This document shows, piece by piece, positions 36,383-45,380 of a DNA stretch of 64,000 nucleotides. The stretch is from JBBRCE01 sp038205115 (GTDB taxonomy: Bacteria > Planctomycetota > Planctomycetia > Pirellulales > JBBRCE01). Both the position numbers and the translations under genes were made by a program. Position 1 is the stretch's first letter. Each line of letters opens with the position of its first letter. The DNA is taken from NCBI GenBank assembly GCA_038205115.1, contig JBBRCE010000020.1:19033-83032 (forward strand). Reading direction: 5' to 3'. The notes beneath the pieces were generated by a model that saw only the letters and a list, made by a program, of their open reading frames with translations, was not told the DNA's origin and did no database searches.

Positions 36383-37755
36383 ACCCCATTTTGATCATGG
36401 CGCTGGCGTTTACGCCGCTGGCGCTGTTAGCCTGGCTGCGCAACGCGTATCCGCATCGCCCGTTGGTCTATCTGGCGCTAGTGCCGGCGCTTATGTCGCT
36501 GGCCATGATCTTCACCGCCGGAGTCAAGGTGCCGCTGTTGATCGTCGACGCGGTGGTGGTTGTCATGGCATTGGCCGACTTGATCAGTTTGCCCGGCCGA
36601 TTGAGTTTTTCCGTCGAACGGCAAACCGGCCGCATCGGCAGCTTGGGAAAGGCGCATCCGGTGACGCTGCTGGTGATCAATCAATCGCGTCGCTGGCAAA
36701 TGGTTTGGATTCGCGATGGCGTTCCGCCCGAGCTGAATCCCAGCCCCGAGGAATTCGCGGTGCGGTTGGCGGCGCGAAGTCGCAGCACATTCAAATATGA
36801 ATTGCGGCCGTCGCGCCGCGGCGCATTCCAGTTGGAAGCCGTGCATTTGCGGGTGCGGAGCCGACTCGGATTTTGGCAGTTGTTCATCAGCCTGCCGCTG
36901 GAGAACGAAGTTAACGTCTACCCAGACATGAAGCAGCTTTCGGAATACGCAATTCTGGCCCGCACCAATCGGTTGAGCCTGCTAGGCGTGCGGCGGACGC
37001 GCAAGATTGGCCAGGATAACGAATTCGAGCGGCTGCGAGATTTTACCGTAGACGATAACCACAAGCACATCGACTGGCGGAGTACGGCTCGGCGACACAA
37101 ATTGACCGTCAAGGATTTTCAGGCCAATCAAAGTCAGCGGTTGATCTTTCTGCTGGACTGCGGCCGGATGATGACCAGCGAGGCCGGCGGCATGAGCTTG
37201 CTGGATCACGCACTGAACGCCATGTTGATGCTGAGTTTTGTCGCGCTCCGCCAGGGCGATTCGGTGGGGCTGATCGCTTTTTCGGACGAAATTCACGGCT
37301 TCGTCCCGCCACGCTCTGGCATGGCGCAAATGAACCGGTTGCTGCACGCCAGCTACGATCGTTTTCCGAAGTTGGTTGAATCGCGTTACGACGAAGCCTT
37401 TCTGTATCTGGCGTCGCACTGCCGCAAGCGCTCGTTGGTGGTGCTGCTGACCAACCTAATCGACGAAGTTAACGCCAGCCAGGTGGAGCGCTATTTGGCC
37501 AGTCTGGTGGGCCGCCATCTGCCGCTGGGCGTGCTGCTCCGCGATCATCAGTTGTTTGACGTGGCGGATGTTGACCAGCCCAGCGAAAGCCAGCTTTACG
37601 CGGCGGCCGCCGCCGCCGAGATTCTCACCTGGCGCAAGCAAGTGCTCACCGACCTGCAGGGCCGCGGCGTGTTGGCGCTAGACGTCTTTCCGGAAGGCCT
37701 GACCGCGCCGCTGGTGAACAGCTACCTGGACATCAAAGCCCGGCACTTGCTGTAA
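36379..37755 (+). CDS. DUF58 protein with von Willebrand-like domain
   Basis: A 458-residue membrane-anchored protein. Two N-terminal helices (about 3-60) precede a beta-rich domain and the DUF58 signature DNEFERLRDFTVDDNHKHID, followed by WRSTARR (about 216-242). A von Willebrand factor A-like fold follows (about 255-410), with the first metal-site motif reading LDCGRMM rather than DxSxS, so metal binding there is doubtful. The start is a GTG overlapping the MoxR stop by four bases. DUF58 proteins are the usual substrate or partner of MoxR ATPases. Last gene of the operon, followed by a convergent hairpin. Confidence 0.9.
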   Translation: MNPILIMALAFTPLALLAWLRNAYPHRPLVYLALVPALMSLAMIFTAGVKVPLLIVDAVVVVMALADLISLPGRLSFSVERQTGRIGSLGKAHPVTLLVINQSRRWQMVWIRDGVPPELNPSPEEFAVRLAARSRSTFKYELRPSRRGAFQLEAVHLRVRSRLGFWQLFISLPLENEVNVYPDMKQLSEYAILARTNRLSLLGVRRTRKIGQDNEFERLRDFTVDDNHKHIDWRSTARRHKLTVKDFQANQSQRLIFLLDCGRMMTSEAGGMSLLDHALNAMLMLSFVALRQGDSVGLIAFSDEIHGFVPPRSGMAQMNRLLHASYDRFPKLVESRYDEAFLYLASHCRKRSLVVLLTNLIDEVNASQVERYLASLVGRHLPLGVLLRDHQLFDVADVDQPSESQLYAAAAAAEILTWRKQVLTDLQGRGVLALDVFPEGLTAPLVNSYLDIKARHLL

Positions 37756-37795
37756 CGCGGCGCGCGGGATTCGCAGCTATCGTCGGCGCCGCGTT
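37754..37795. terminator. Hairpin between convergent genes
   Basis: A perfect 10-base stem (AACGCGGCGC at 37754-37763 and its complement at 37786-37795) with a 22-base loop, located right after the DUF58 stop and just before the stop of the convergent gene. It lacks a T run, so termination strength is uncertain. Confidence 0.4.
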
Positions 37796-37800
37796 GCTGC

Positions 37801-38448
37801 TCAGCGGAGCGATTTGTGCGAGCCGTCGCAAACGGGCATTTTGCGAGACAGGCCGCAAACGCAATCGTTGATTCCCTGCCGATTGAGAATCCGCTGCACG
37901 CTGTTTTCGATCCGTGCCGAGCGAGTTTTGGTTTGCTTGGCGGCGGAAAAATGCAGGATGTACGCCCGCTGCCGGCCGGGAGTCAGCGCCATAAACGCTG
38001 TTTCCAGCGCCGGCAAATCAGCGAACTTGCTTTGCAGTTCCGCAGGCAAAACCAGTTCCGCGCGCCGTGGCACGTCAACTTTCGAGCCGGATTGTTCCAG
38101 TTCCATCGCTTGCTGGAGGTACGATTTCAGAGTCGACGTGAGCGGGATGATTTCGCCAAGATCAGTAAATCGAATCACTCGTGCCGCCTGGGTGTTGGCG
38201 CCCGGTTTGACCAAAATGTTGTGGGGATCGCGCAGCAAGGCACCTTTGAAAAAAGTCAGTGCGCAAGATTCTTTAAACGCGCCCACGATCACGATGTTGT
38301 GGCCTGCGAAACTGTAACACGGCGCGCTCCACTTCCACTGCTCGGTTAATCCGGCGTCGAGAATGATGGTTCGCAGCGCGCTCAGCTCTTGCCGCCACGT
38401 TTTGGCCTGACGGAAATAGTCGTCAACTGCGGAGTTCGAGCCATTCAT
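37801..38448 (-). CDS. YdeI/DUF1801-like protein with C-terminal CDGSH iron-sulfur motif
   Basis: A 215-residue protein. Residues 1-120 match DUF1801 (YFRQAKTWRQELSALRTIIL, WKWSAPCYSFAGHNIVIVGAFK, FFKGALLRDP), and 125-180 the YdeI/OmdA type (PAELQSKFADLPALETAFMAL, TPGRQRAYILHFSAAKQTKTR). The C-terminus (196-211) reads CVCGLSRKMPVCDGSH, an exact fit to the CDGSH iron-sulfur consensus with ligands C196, C198, C207 and H211. CDGSH clusters bind a labile [2Fe-2S] unit in redox or iron proteins. The combination in one short protein is notable; the function of the YdeI part is not well known. The ATG at 38448 is supported by the family start. Confidence 0.85.
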   Translation of the reverse strand: MNGSNSAVDDYFRQAKTWRQELSALRTIILDAGLTEQWKWSAPCYSFAGHNIVIVGAFKESCALTFFKGALLRDPHNILVKPGANTQAARVIRFTDLGEIIPLTSTLKSYLQQAMELEQSGSKVDVPRRAELVLPAELQSKFADLPALETAFMALTPGRQRAYILHFSAAKQTKTRSARIENSVQRILNRQGINDCVCGLSRKMPVCDGSHKSLR

Positions 38449-38596
38449 GGGCGGATGCCTTGCAATTCAATGAACCATAGTTGGCGTGGCGCGCACTTCG
38501 CGTTGCGATATCCAAAAACCTGCCGCGCGGATGGCACATTCGTCATCATCATTCGCCCGCTCGAGCGCTCGCGGCCCTGGCCATTGAACGCAGGGT

Positions 38597-39472
38597 TTAC
38601 CGCGGGTCGTCCGGCGCGCGGTCGTCGTCGCCCGGCAGCCAGACATTGAGACGACCGGCGAGCATATCCGGAAACGCCTTTTTGACCAGATGCATTACAC
38701 GGCGCGGTTGGTAGCGCGTGCTAAGATGCGCGGCGATGATCAGCTCGTTTTTGAAACGGTCGCGACGTTCGACCAGGTCGTCGAGATGGATGTGACCGAA
38801 CTTGTGAATTTTGTCTTTGCGGTGCGATGGCGAAACGAAGGTCAATTCGGTAATCAGAATCTTCGCTTCGTACATGGCCGGGCAATAATCGAGGCCCGGC
38901 GGCGCGCTATCGCCCAGATAGGCCACCAGCGGCAGGCGCTGTTCGGCCGTCACGTCGGTACCGCCCAGCCGCAGGTCGCGAATTTGATCGCCGCTCAAAT
39001 GGCGAAATTCGGGTCGCAGTTTGCGACGCCGCTCCCAGACCACGTAGCCCACGCTGGGCACCGTATGCTTGGTGGCCGAGACGGTGACGACATGTTCGCG
39101 CGAAATCTCAAGTTCGTCGCCGTCTTTAACCGGAATCAGTTTGCAGGGCAATCGGCCGCGATCCAATCGCGTAAAGACCTTGAGCAGCTTATCGACGTTT
39201 TCAACCGCTTCTTCCGGCAGATAGATGGTCGGCGGTTCCATTTTCATCATTCGCCGACGAGCGACGTAAACCGGCAGCGCGGCAATGTGATCCAGATGCG
39301 CGTGGCTAATCAGCCAGGTGCCGGTGCCCATAAACGACCAGGGAGACGCGCCGATATCGAACCCCAATTTGAGTTCTGGCACGCGCCAGTACGATTGGAC
39401 GGCGGCGCGGGAATAGCCTTCGATCGTCAGACCTTTGAAGTGCAGACTTCCGACCGGCACATTGTTGACCAT
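38597..39472 (-). CDS. RNase Z-like metallo-beta-lactamase-fold hydrolase
   Basis: A 291-residue protein with the metal-binding motif SHAHLDH (H57, H59, D61, H62), followed by TKHTVPSVGYVV, LGDS, and AAHLSTRY near the C-terminus. This set, including GHIHLDDL, follows the tRNase Z pattern, in which the enzyme cleaves the 3' trailer of tRNA precursors in the cytoplasm. The sequence is shorter and more divergent than a standard bacterial RNase Z, so a related phosphodiesterase is possible. The ATG at 39472 begins MVNNVPVGSLHFKG, a plausible first beta strand; the upstream frame lacks support. Confidence 0.8.
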   Translation of the reverse strand: MVNNVPVGSLHFKGLTIEGYSRAAVQSYWRVPELKLGFDIGASPWSFMGTGTWLISHAHLDHIAALPVYVARRRMMKMEPPTIYLPEEAVENVDKLLKVFTRLDRGRLPCKLIPVKDGDELEISREHVVTVSATKHTVPSVGYVVWERRRKLRPEFRHLSGDQIRDLRLGGTDVTAEQRLPLVAYLGDSAPPGLDYCPAMYEAKILITELTFVSPSHRKDKIHKFGHIHLDDLVERRDRFKNELIIAAHLSTRYQPRRVMHLVKKAFPDMLAGRLNVWLPGDDDRAPDDPR

Positions 39473-39575
39473 GACTTGCCAAACGAGAAAAAAACGGAGC
39501 GGACGACAATGATTGCCGTGCAACAGCGCGCTGGCGTGCCAGTATGAGGCGTGCCAGGCGGTTTGTAAACGAAAT

Positions 39576-39609
39576 CGCGGCGCCGGCTCATCATTGAACC
39601 GGCGCCGCG
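39576..39609 (-). terminator. Hairpin after the secreted-protein gene
   Basis: A perfect 11-base GC-rich stem (CGCGGCGCCGG at 39576-39586 and its complement at 39599-39609) with a 12-base loop, 31 bases after the stop of the gene ending at 39640. On the minus strand it is followed by ATTTCGTTT, a weak T stretch. Confidence 0.55.
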
Positions 39610-39639
39610 AGACATGGCGAATGGATGCGGTCGCTTAAA

Positions 39640-41307
39640 CTACGGATTCACTCCAGGCTGGGCACCACCGTTTGCGCCCATTGCAGCCGCGGCGCCAATA
39701 GCTTTGAGCACGCCTTCTTCGATCTCCAATTGCTCGCTGACACCGTTGGCAGTCGGGCTGACCCTAAGCCAAATGTGATCGGCACTCTTGGATTCCGCCA
39801 GTTTGCCGGTGATCATGCCGACGATGGGATTGGCTTCGACGGAATTGGCGAAGTCGAACAGCGGCTTGACGGCGACGACCATTTGGGTCGGAGCGCCAAC
39901 CTTGGTGCTGCCGGCTTCCGAGGCATCGACGCACTTCTCCAGCGATTCCTTGCCTTGCTTGCCGAGTGCCAGATAGACGCTCTTGGGGGCAAATCCAAAG
40001 TAGATGTCCATCTTATCGCCCAGTACGGAAGCCGCCTTGGGGTCGGACACCGGCACGCTGATGGTGTGCATGCTGATGTTCTTGTAGGCTGGCAGCGCCT
40101 TGAGTTCGGCATTGATTTCGCCTTTGATTAGATCGACAAGTTTCTTGACGCCGGACTCGAACGCCGGCCCGCTGGCAACTTGTGCCCCGGCCACAGCGTT
40201 CAAGGAACCTGGTCCAAACATCGTCGCGACGCCGGCGTCCAGTTGACCCGCTTTGACGGTATCCAAAGCGGCCTTCGACAATTCGTCGACGGCCACCTTA
40301 GCTTGCTTGCGCGCATCGTCGGTGGGGAAGTCGGCGCTATCGTCGATTTGTTTTTGAGCCTTGGCACTCCAACCGGTCAGCATGGTCGAATACTGCTCGA
40401 TGGCGTCGGCGTTGAGCTTGGTTGTGCCTTGAAACGAAAACCCGGCGTCAGGCATGAAGAAGCCGCTGAACATCGACTTGGCCGTTTGCATGTCGGCAAG
40501 TTGCTTGGCGGTATCGGTGCCGGCAGTGGCGATCAGGTTGAAGTCGAAAACCATTTTCTTCTTTTCGGACTTGGTATCGGTCATCCAGCCGAAGGTCATT
40601 TGTTCGGTTTCGTTAGCCGCCTTTTCGATGGCCTTGATACCAGCCTGCATGGTCTTTTTGCGCATGGCCGCTTGTTCGGCGTCCTCGCCCGGTTGCGGGC
40701 GCATCGTGACCGCTTGGAGTTGCGAGGTCATCATGCCGATGAACTGTGCGCGGTCGGCTTCAGAAAAGTTTTTCACGAATACGCGTATGGCGATGTCGAA
40801 CGTTTTGTCCAAGCCGTCGAGCACTTTGTCCGGTTCGGCCGGCGCCTTTTTCAGGTTCTCTTCGGATTCGGCGATGAACGTCCAGCCGCCCGCCGATTTG
40901 ACGTAAGCGTTTTTGCCGTTGGCTTTAACCAGAAACACGCCGCCGGCTTGCTCGGTTACTTCCAAGTGGAGCGGCTCCTTGAGCGTGGTAATCAAGGCTT
41001 TGCAATCCGCAGCGGGCAAAAAGATGATCGGTACCGGATTGTGATCTTCCGCCAACAGAATCATACCCCAGGGCTTGGCCGGATCGACGCCCATCAGCAC
41101 GCCGCGGGCCATCCCGATTGGAAACGCAACCTGACCTTCTTGTCCGGCCAGACCGGCCAAATACGTGACTTCGCTGGTTAGCTTATCGAAGCTGGAAATC
41201 GAGACCACGACTCCCGTTTTGGCTTGCGCCAGGGCCGCCATTGGCCGGCCGAGCGTGGACAAGGCGATGGCCGCAACTGCCGCCAAAGTGATGAAAAACC
41301 GTTTCAC
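39640..41307 (-). CDS. Secreted protein of unknown function
   Basis: A 555-residue exported protein. Translation most likely begins at GTG 41307, which has AGGAG six bases upstream and opens onto a clear signal peptide (VKRFFITLAAVAAIALSTLG, cleaved after AALAQA). The mature protein has two similar halves, each with a GVLMGVDPAKPWG-like or GFAPKSVYLALGKQG-like segment and a SSFDKL/DLIKGEI helix, suggesting an internal duplication. No catalytic motif is seen and there is no further membrane helix. Related secreted proteins occur in planctomycetes without known function. It is followed by a GC-rich hairpin. Confidence 0.8.
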   Translation of the reverse strand: MKRFFITLAAVAAIALSTLGRPMAALAQAKTGVVVSISSFDKLTSEVTYLAGLAGQEGQVAFPIGMARGVLMGVDPAKPWGMILLAEDHNPVPIIFLPAADCKALITTLKEPLHLEVTEQAGGVFLVKANGKNAYVKSAGGWTFIAESEENLKKAPAEPDKVLDGLDKTFDIAIRVFVKNFSEADRAQFIGMMTSQLQAVTMRPQPGEDAEQAAMRKKTMQAGIKAIEKAANETEQMTFGWMTDTKSEKKKMVFDFNLIATAGTDTAKQLADMQTAKSMFSGFFMPDAGFSFQGTTKLNADAIEQYSTMLTGWSAKAQKQIDDSADFPTDDARKQAKVAVDELSKAALDTVKAGQLDAGVATMFGPGSLNAVAGAQVASGPAFESGVKKLVDLIKGEINAELKALPAYKNISMHTISVPVSDPKAASVLGDKMDIYFGFAPKSVYLALGKQGKESLEKCVDASEAGSTKVGAPTQMVVAVKPLFDFANSVEANPIVGMITGKLAESKSADHIWLRVSPTANGVSEQLEIEEGVLKAIGAAAAMGANGGAQPGVNP

Positions 41308-41624
41308 GTGACTTCTCCTGAAAACCAAAGGTAATGAAATGCAAGTTGCAATCGGATGGCGAAGCGGCCAATCGGACCGCTCCGGCAAATAGGCAGTTTT
41401 CGCTCTGCTGGCTTTACCCGCCCAGGCTTCGTAAAGTTTTGTGCCTGAGCAGATTTCCATGAGAAATTCGCCGATGTCGCGAACTGCGACGTCGAATTTC
41501 TGATCCGTAAACCTAAACAATCGGACGGTTTACGTCTAGCGGCTTGCTAGCAGAATAGCCGTTGCGGCGATTGGTCGTATTTCTGCACGCCCGCGAAAGA
41601 CATCAGGCAATGCGTCGGGCGGGC
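41308..41624. other. Intergenic region upstream of the secreted-protein gene
   Basis: About 317 bases from the GTG start to the end of the M50 gene. The longer in-frame extension of the secreted protein runs into it but is unlike protein. It likely carries that gene's promoter. No clear terminator for the M50 gene is seen. Confidence 0.4.
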
Positions 41625-43811
41625 TCACGCGGCGCGATGCTGCGCGTGGGCGACTTGCTCGCGAAACCAGCCAGTTACGCGTTGAAAGAGCCGCGCGGCC
41701 ACCGTCTGCGATTCCGCCTGAAAGCGAACATCGGCCCACTCGCCGGCGTGTGCGTTTGTTGCCAGTTCGCCAGATAGCGGAACTACCGCGGTAAACACCG
41801 GTCGAATGAGTTCGAAGCTCAGTTTGCGATCCTCGGACGCGGTCGCCGCCACGCTCGTTTGTTTGACCACCAGCGGTCCGCCAACGCGTGCCGATAACGC
41901 CTCGTGCGGTGGTTGCAGGCTGGCGCGGGGTTCAACCTTCAGCTCGCCCGCTGCCTGCCAGCCGCCACTTTCGCCGCGAATGCGCACGTCAACTGCCGCG
42001 GCGCCGGGCGCGCCGCAAGCGTCCAGGTCGTCTTGAGCCACGGCAATCACCAGTTGTTTGGAGTGTCCGCCGATGACCGCCAGTTGTTCGCCGGCATGCA
42101 GGTACTTGCCTTGCAGATTGGTCAGGTTGCGTGCAATCACCTGCCCTGGCTCGGTCGCGCGGATGGTCAGCCGCGCGATTTGCTGCTGCGCTTCGGCCAG
42201 CTTTTTTTCGAGCGCTTGTCGATTGGCGATTTCGATTTGGTATTTGTTCAAGTCATCGTTTTGAAAAGCAATTCGCGTTTTGATTCTCGCCTGCTCGACG
42301 GCGGCCGTCAGCCCGGCCCGCTCCAATTCCAAATCGTCGTTTTGCAGTTCGGCAATCACGTCTCCGGCGGCGACCCATTGACCGCTTTGCACGCGAATAT
42401 CGCGGACAAATCCCGGGCTCCCGGCCCGGACGATGCATCGCGGCGAGTATTCAACCACCGCAGGCGAAACGATGTGCGCCGGCATGGTCAGCACGGCGAC
42501 GGTCAACGCCATCAGGGCCAGCACGCCGCTCGCAAACACCACGGCGCGGCCGCGATGTGTTTGTTGCCCACGCATCGCTTTGCGAAACGATTTTAACGCA
42601 GCGCAGCCTGGCAGCAAAAACCAACTCGAACACAGCGTAATCGCCAAGACAACACCCAGGCCATCGAGCCAGCCAATCAACAGCAGTGCCAGCGATAAAC
42701 ACATTGCCACGCGCCACACGAATGCGGCTAGTCCGTAAGCGGCGAGTAGGCGCGCCAGCCACGGCGAGAACTCCATCGCCGGCAGGTTCCAGCCGAGACA
42801 CCGCCGTTGCAGGCTTTGCACGAACGTGCGCTGCGCGACCGCGTAGAGGTTGGGAACTTCTAGCCAATCCGACAAAATGTAGTAGCCGTCGAACCGCATC
42901 AGCGGATTCGCGTTGAACGCCAGCGTGGTGATTCCGGCCATCAGGGCAACATCCTGCAACCAGCGATGCAGCACGCCCGGTCCGGTTTGCGACCAAGCCA
43001 CCAGTGCCAGGGCAGAAATCAACACTTCAATCCACATGCCGGCAGCCGCGACGGCCATCCGCTGCCACTTCGAGCGGAATCGCCACGAGCTGGTCACGTC
43101 GACGTAAGCCAGCGGCGCAAAAAATAAAAACATCACTCCGGCGTGATGCACCTCGCCGCCATACTTTTTGCAGACCAACGCGTGGAACGACTCGTGGATC
43201 ATTTTGAGCAGCAGCCAGGCCACGGCCATGCGTAGCCAATTTGACGGATCGAGAATGCCGATGCTGGCGGCGACAAAATGGTCCCAATCGGCCACGACGC
43301 AGTAGCCACCGGCCACCACGGCTGCTAGCCAAAACGCGGCAAACAGCGGCGTCAACATCCAGCTCACGTACGGCAAAAGTCGAGTCAACAGGCGATCCGG
43401 ATCGAGCAGCCGAATCTGAAATCCGAACGGGTTGAGTCGCGACTTCCAGCGGCTTTGGGCTTGGCGGTCGGCGGCGCGAAGCAGTGGCGTGGCTTGCGTC
43501 GATTGGCTGGTGTGCGCCAGTTGCGTGGCCATCAGCCAACTGACAATGGCCAGTCCGTCTTGCTCGTCAAGCGCGTCGCGACCCAATTGCTGTGCAACAC
43601 GCGCCAGGCCAGCGATCAATGTTGTCCGTCCGTCGAACGTGGCCATCAGCGTGAACTCGGGCAAGCCAACGCGATAGAACTTTCCGCGCAGCGGGTCTTC
43701 GATCAGATAACCGGGCTGATCGTTGAACATTCGCGGCGCGCAGATCAGATCGTCGCGCAGTTTGAGCAGCGCGCCAGACGGTTCACAGACATTGAGATCG
43801 ATTTCGGACAT
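41625..43811 (-). CDS. M50-family membrane protease fused to a HlyD-like adaptor
   Basis: A 728-residue fusion. Residues 1-100 look like a PqqD-type small domain (PGYLIEDPLRGKFYRVG, FDGRTTLIAGLARVAQQL). A multi-helix membrane region (about 150-440) holds the zinc-protease motif HESFH (206-210) and the second-site motif NPLMRFDGYY (302-311), as in site-2 proteases. From about 450 a HlyD-like module follows: a membrane helix, a lipoyl-like half (VRAGSPGFVRDIRVQSGQW), a coiled coil (ARIKTRIAFQNDDLNKYQ) and a second half (RLTIRATEPGQVIARNL). Such fusions may process and export a peptide or anchor an envelope complex; the substrate is unknown. Third gene of a minus-strand cassette. Confidence 0.88.
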   Translation of the reverse strand: MSEIDLNVCEPSGALLKLRDDLICAPRMFNDQPGYLIEDPLRGKFYRVGLPEFTLMATFDGRTTLIAGLARVAQQLGRDALDEQDGLAIVSWLMATQLAHTSQSTQATPLLRAADRQAQSRWKSRLNPFGFQIRLLDPDRLLTRLLPYVSWMLTPLFAAFWLAAVVAGGYCVVADWDHFVAASIGILDPSNWLRMAVAWLLLKMIHESFHALVCKKYGGEVHHAGVMFLFFAPLAYVDVTSSWRFRSKWQRMAVAAAGMWIEVLISALALVAWSQTGPGVLHRWLQDVALMAGITTLAFNANPLMRFDGYYILSDWLEVPNLYAVAQRTFVQSLQRRCLGWNLPAMEFSPWLARLLAAYGLAAFVWRVAMCLSLALLLIGWLDGLGVVLAITLCSSWFLLPGCAALKSFRKAMRGQQTHRGRAVVFASGVLALMALTVAVLTMPAHIVSPAVVEYSPRCIVRAGSPGFVRDIRVQSGQWVAAGDVIAELQNDDLELERAGLTAAVEQARIKTRIAFQNDDLNKYQIEIANRQALEKKLAEAQQQIARLTIRATEPGQVIARNLTNLQGKYLHAGEQLAVIGGHSKQLVIAVAQDDLDACGAPGAAAVDVRIRGESGGWQAAGELKVEPRASLQPPHEALSARVGGPLVVKQTSVAATASEDRKLSFELIRPVFTAVVPLSGELATNAHAGEWADVRFQAESQTVAARLFQRVTGWFREQVAHAQHRAA

Positions 43812-43870
43812 GTAATGCGACGCAACGTGTTCCGCGGATTGACGATATTGAACGGCCCAGACCGCCGGCG

Positions 43871-45337
43871 TTAAATTCCTAGCCAGGCCATCAGCCGATT
43901 CCAGGGCTTATGCAGCGCGATCCAACCGAGCGCGCGGGAATCGCTCAGAAGTTTGACGCGGCCTTTCAGGCCGGGCCGGAGTTGCCCGGCGGCGTTATCG
44001 AGTTCGACTTCGCCGATGAAGACGTTGTCGGCTTCGCGGACTTCCGCCCGCGGTTGTACGCGCAGGAGCGTGGCGGTCCACGATTGCCCCGGATACGCAT
44101 CGAGCGAAATGGTGACCTCACAGCCGTTGCGGACGTGCGAAATCTCTTCGACCGGAATGGCCACTTCGAGCACCATGCGGTCGAGCGGGGCGATTTCGTA
44201 GAGCGATTGCCCGACACTCAGCGGCGCGCCCTGCGATTTTTCCAGATCGCCGGCGATCACCAGGCCATCCAGCGGGCTGGTGATGTCCAGTTGCGAAGCC
44301 CTGCATGCGAGCAATTGTCGCTTCATTTCCAGCCGATCCATTTCGAGCTTGTCCATTTGTGCGGCCGCCGTCTTATTGACGGCCATGTTGGCCTCGCGCG
44401 ACCGAGCGGCGCGATTGGCGTCCGCTTCCAGCGACGCGGCTTCGATGCGCAACTCGCGACCATCGAGTCGGCCGAGCACCTGGTTGCGATGCACGAAATC
44501 GCCCGGCTTGACCAGGCTTTTTTCGAACAGGCCGGCAAACGGGGCTTGCACAAAGCGGCGCGTGACGGGCTGAAGCTCGGCCTCGCAACCGATTTTGTAT
44601 TGCCAGGGCAGCGCCAGAATTCCGCAGACCGCGGCAACTCCAAGGCAGAGCGTGACTCGCAGGCTGTACGATGCCAGCCGCCTGCGAATCGGTCGTAGCC
44701 AGGCAACTCGTGCGGCGCGGCCAGCGGCGTCGAGCGCGGCGGCCAACGGTGACGAGGCGGCGTGCGCAAAATCGAGCGACTGCGATGCTTGCGTGACGCG
44801 CGGATCGCCCCACATCAGCCAGACGCCAACCAATGTGCCGTCGGCCGTTTGTAAACGTTGGCCGCTGAGACCGCGCGTGCCGACAACCGCAGCCAGTTGG
44901 CTCAAGGCCGTTGCAAGTGTCGTGCAGTTGTCGAGCGTCGCGGCGGGCGACCATGCGCGCGGCGATTCGCTCCAGGCGGTTTCTTCAATTGCGGACTGCA
45001 GCGCGCGGGCGAGCGGCGAATTGCGATCGAACTCGGACATGCCGGAGATCGCCAACAATTTGCACTTTCGCGAGCCACGTCCGACGACGCCCAGCGCCAC
45101 GCGATCCACGCCCAAGTGCTGCTGCAAGCCACTGACCAGCGTCATGCCGGCAGTGGGCAAATCTTCCGCCAGTGAAACTTGGCCGACCAATTCCAACAGG
45201 GCTGCCGACGCTTGATTCTCCCAGCGTAAGCGGTTGAGTTCGGCATCGATTGCCGCGGCGCGCGGCGATTCTGCGGCGGTGGCTGTGGCCGGCGCCGTGG
45301 TCGCAAAAATATGAGAACCAGCAATTTCGACAGGCAT
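43871..45337 (-). CDS. GAF-like domain fused to a HlyD-type adaptor
   Basis: A 488-residue protein. Residues 40-205 resemble a GAF domain (QASAALLELVGQVSLAEDLP, VDRVALGVVGRGSRKCKLLAI, GVWLMWGDP), expected to be cytoplasmic. One membrane helix (YSLRVTLCLGVAAVCGILAL, about 230-250) leads into a periplasmic membrane-fusion module: QAPFAGLFEKSLVKPGDFVH, a coiled coil, and LDITSPLDGLVIAGDLEKSQ. The layout suggests a cytoplasmic ligand sensor joined directly to an export adaptor, which is uncommon. It is 59 bases upstream of the M50-HlyD gene and 43 bases downstream of the plain HlyD gene, so the three are probably one transcript. Confidence 0.87.
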   Translation of the reverse strand: MPVEIAGSHIFATTAPATATAAESPRAAAIDAELNRLRWENQASAALLELVGQVSLAEDLPTAGMTLVSGLQQHLGVDRVALGVVGRGSRKCKLLAISGMSEFDRNSPLARALQSAIEETAWSESPRAWSPAATLDNCTTLATALSQLAAVVGTRGLSGQRLQTADGTLVGVWLMWGDPRVTQASQSLDFAHAASSPLAAALDAAGRAARVAWLRPIRRRLASYSLRVTLCLGVAAVCGILALPWQYKIGCEAELQPVTRRFVQAPFAGLFEKSLVKPGDFVHRNQVLGRLDGRELRIEAASLEADANRAARSREANMAVNKTAAAQMDKLEMDRLEMKRQLLACRASQLDITSPLDGLVIAGDLEKSQGAPLSVGQSLYEIAPLDRMVLEVAIPVEEISHVRNGCEVTISLDAYPGQSWTATLLRVQPRAEVREADNVFIGEVELDNAAGQLRPGLKGRVKLLSDSRALGWIALHKPWNRLMAWLGI

Positions 45338-45380
45338 GATTGCAACTCGGTCAGCGTCAGCAAATCCGGATCAACGCGTA

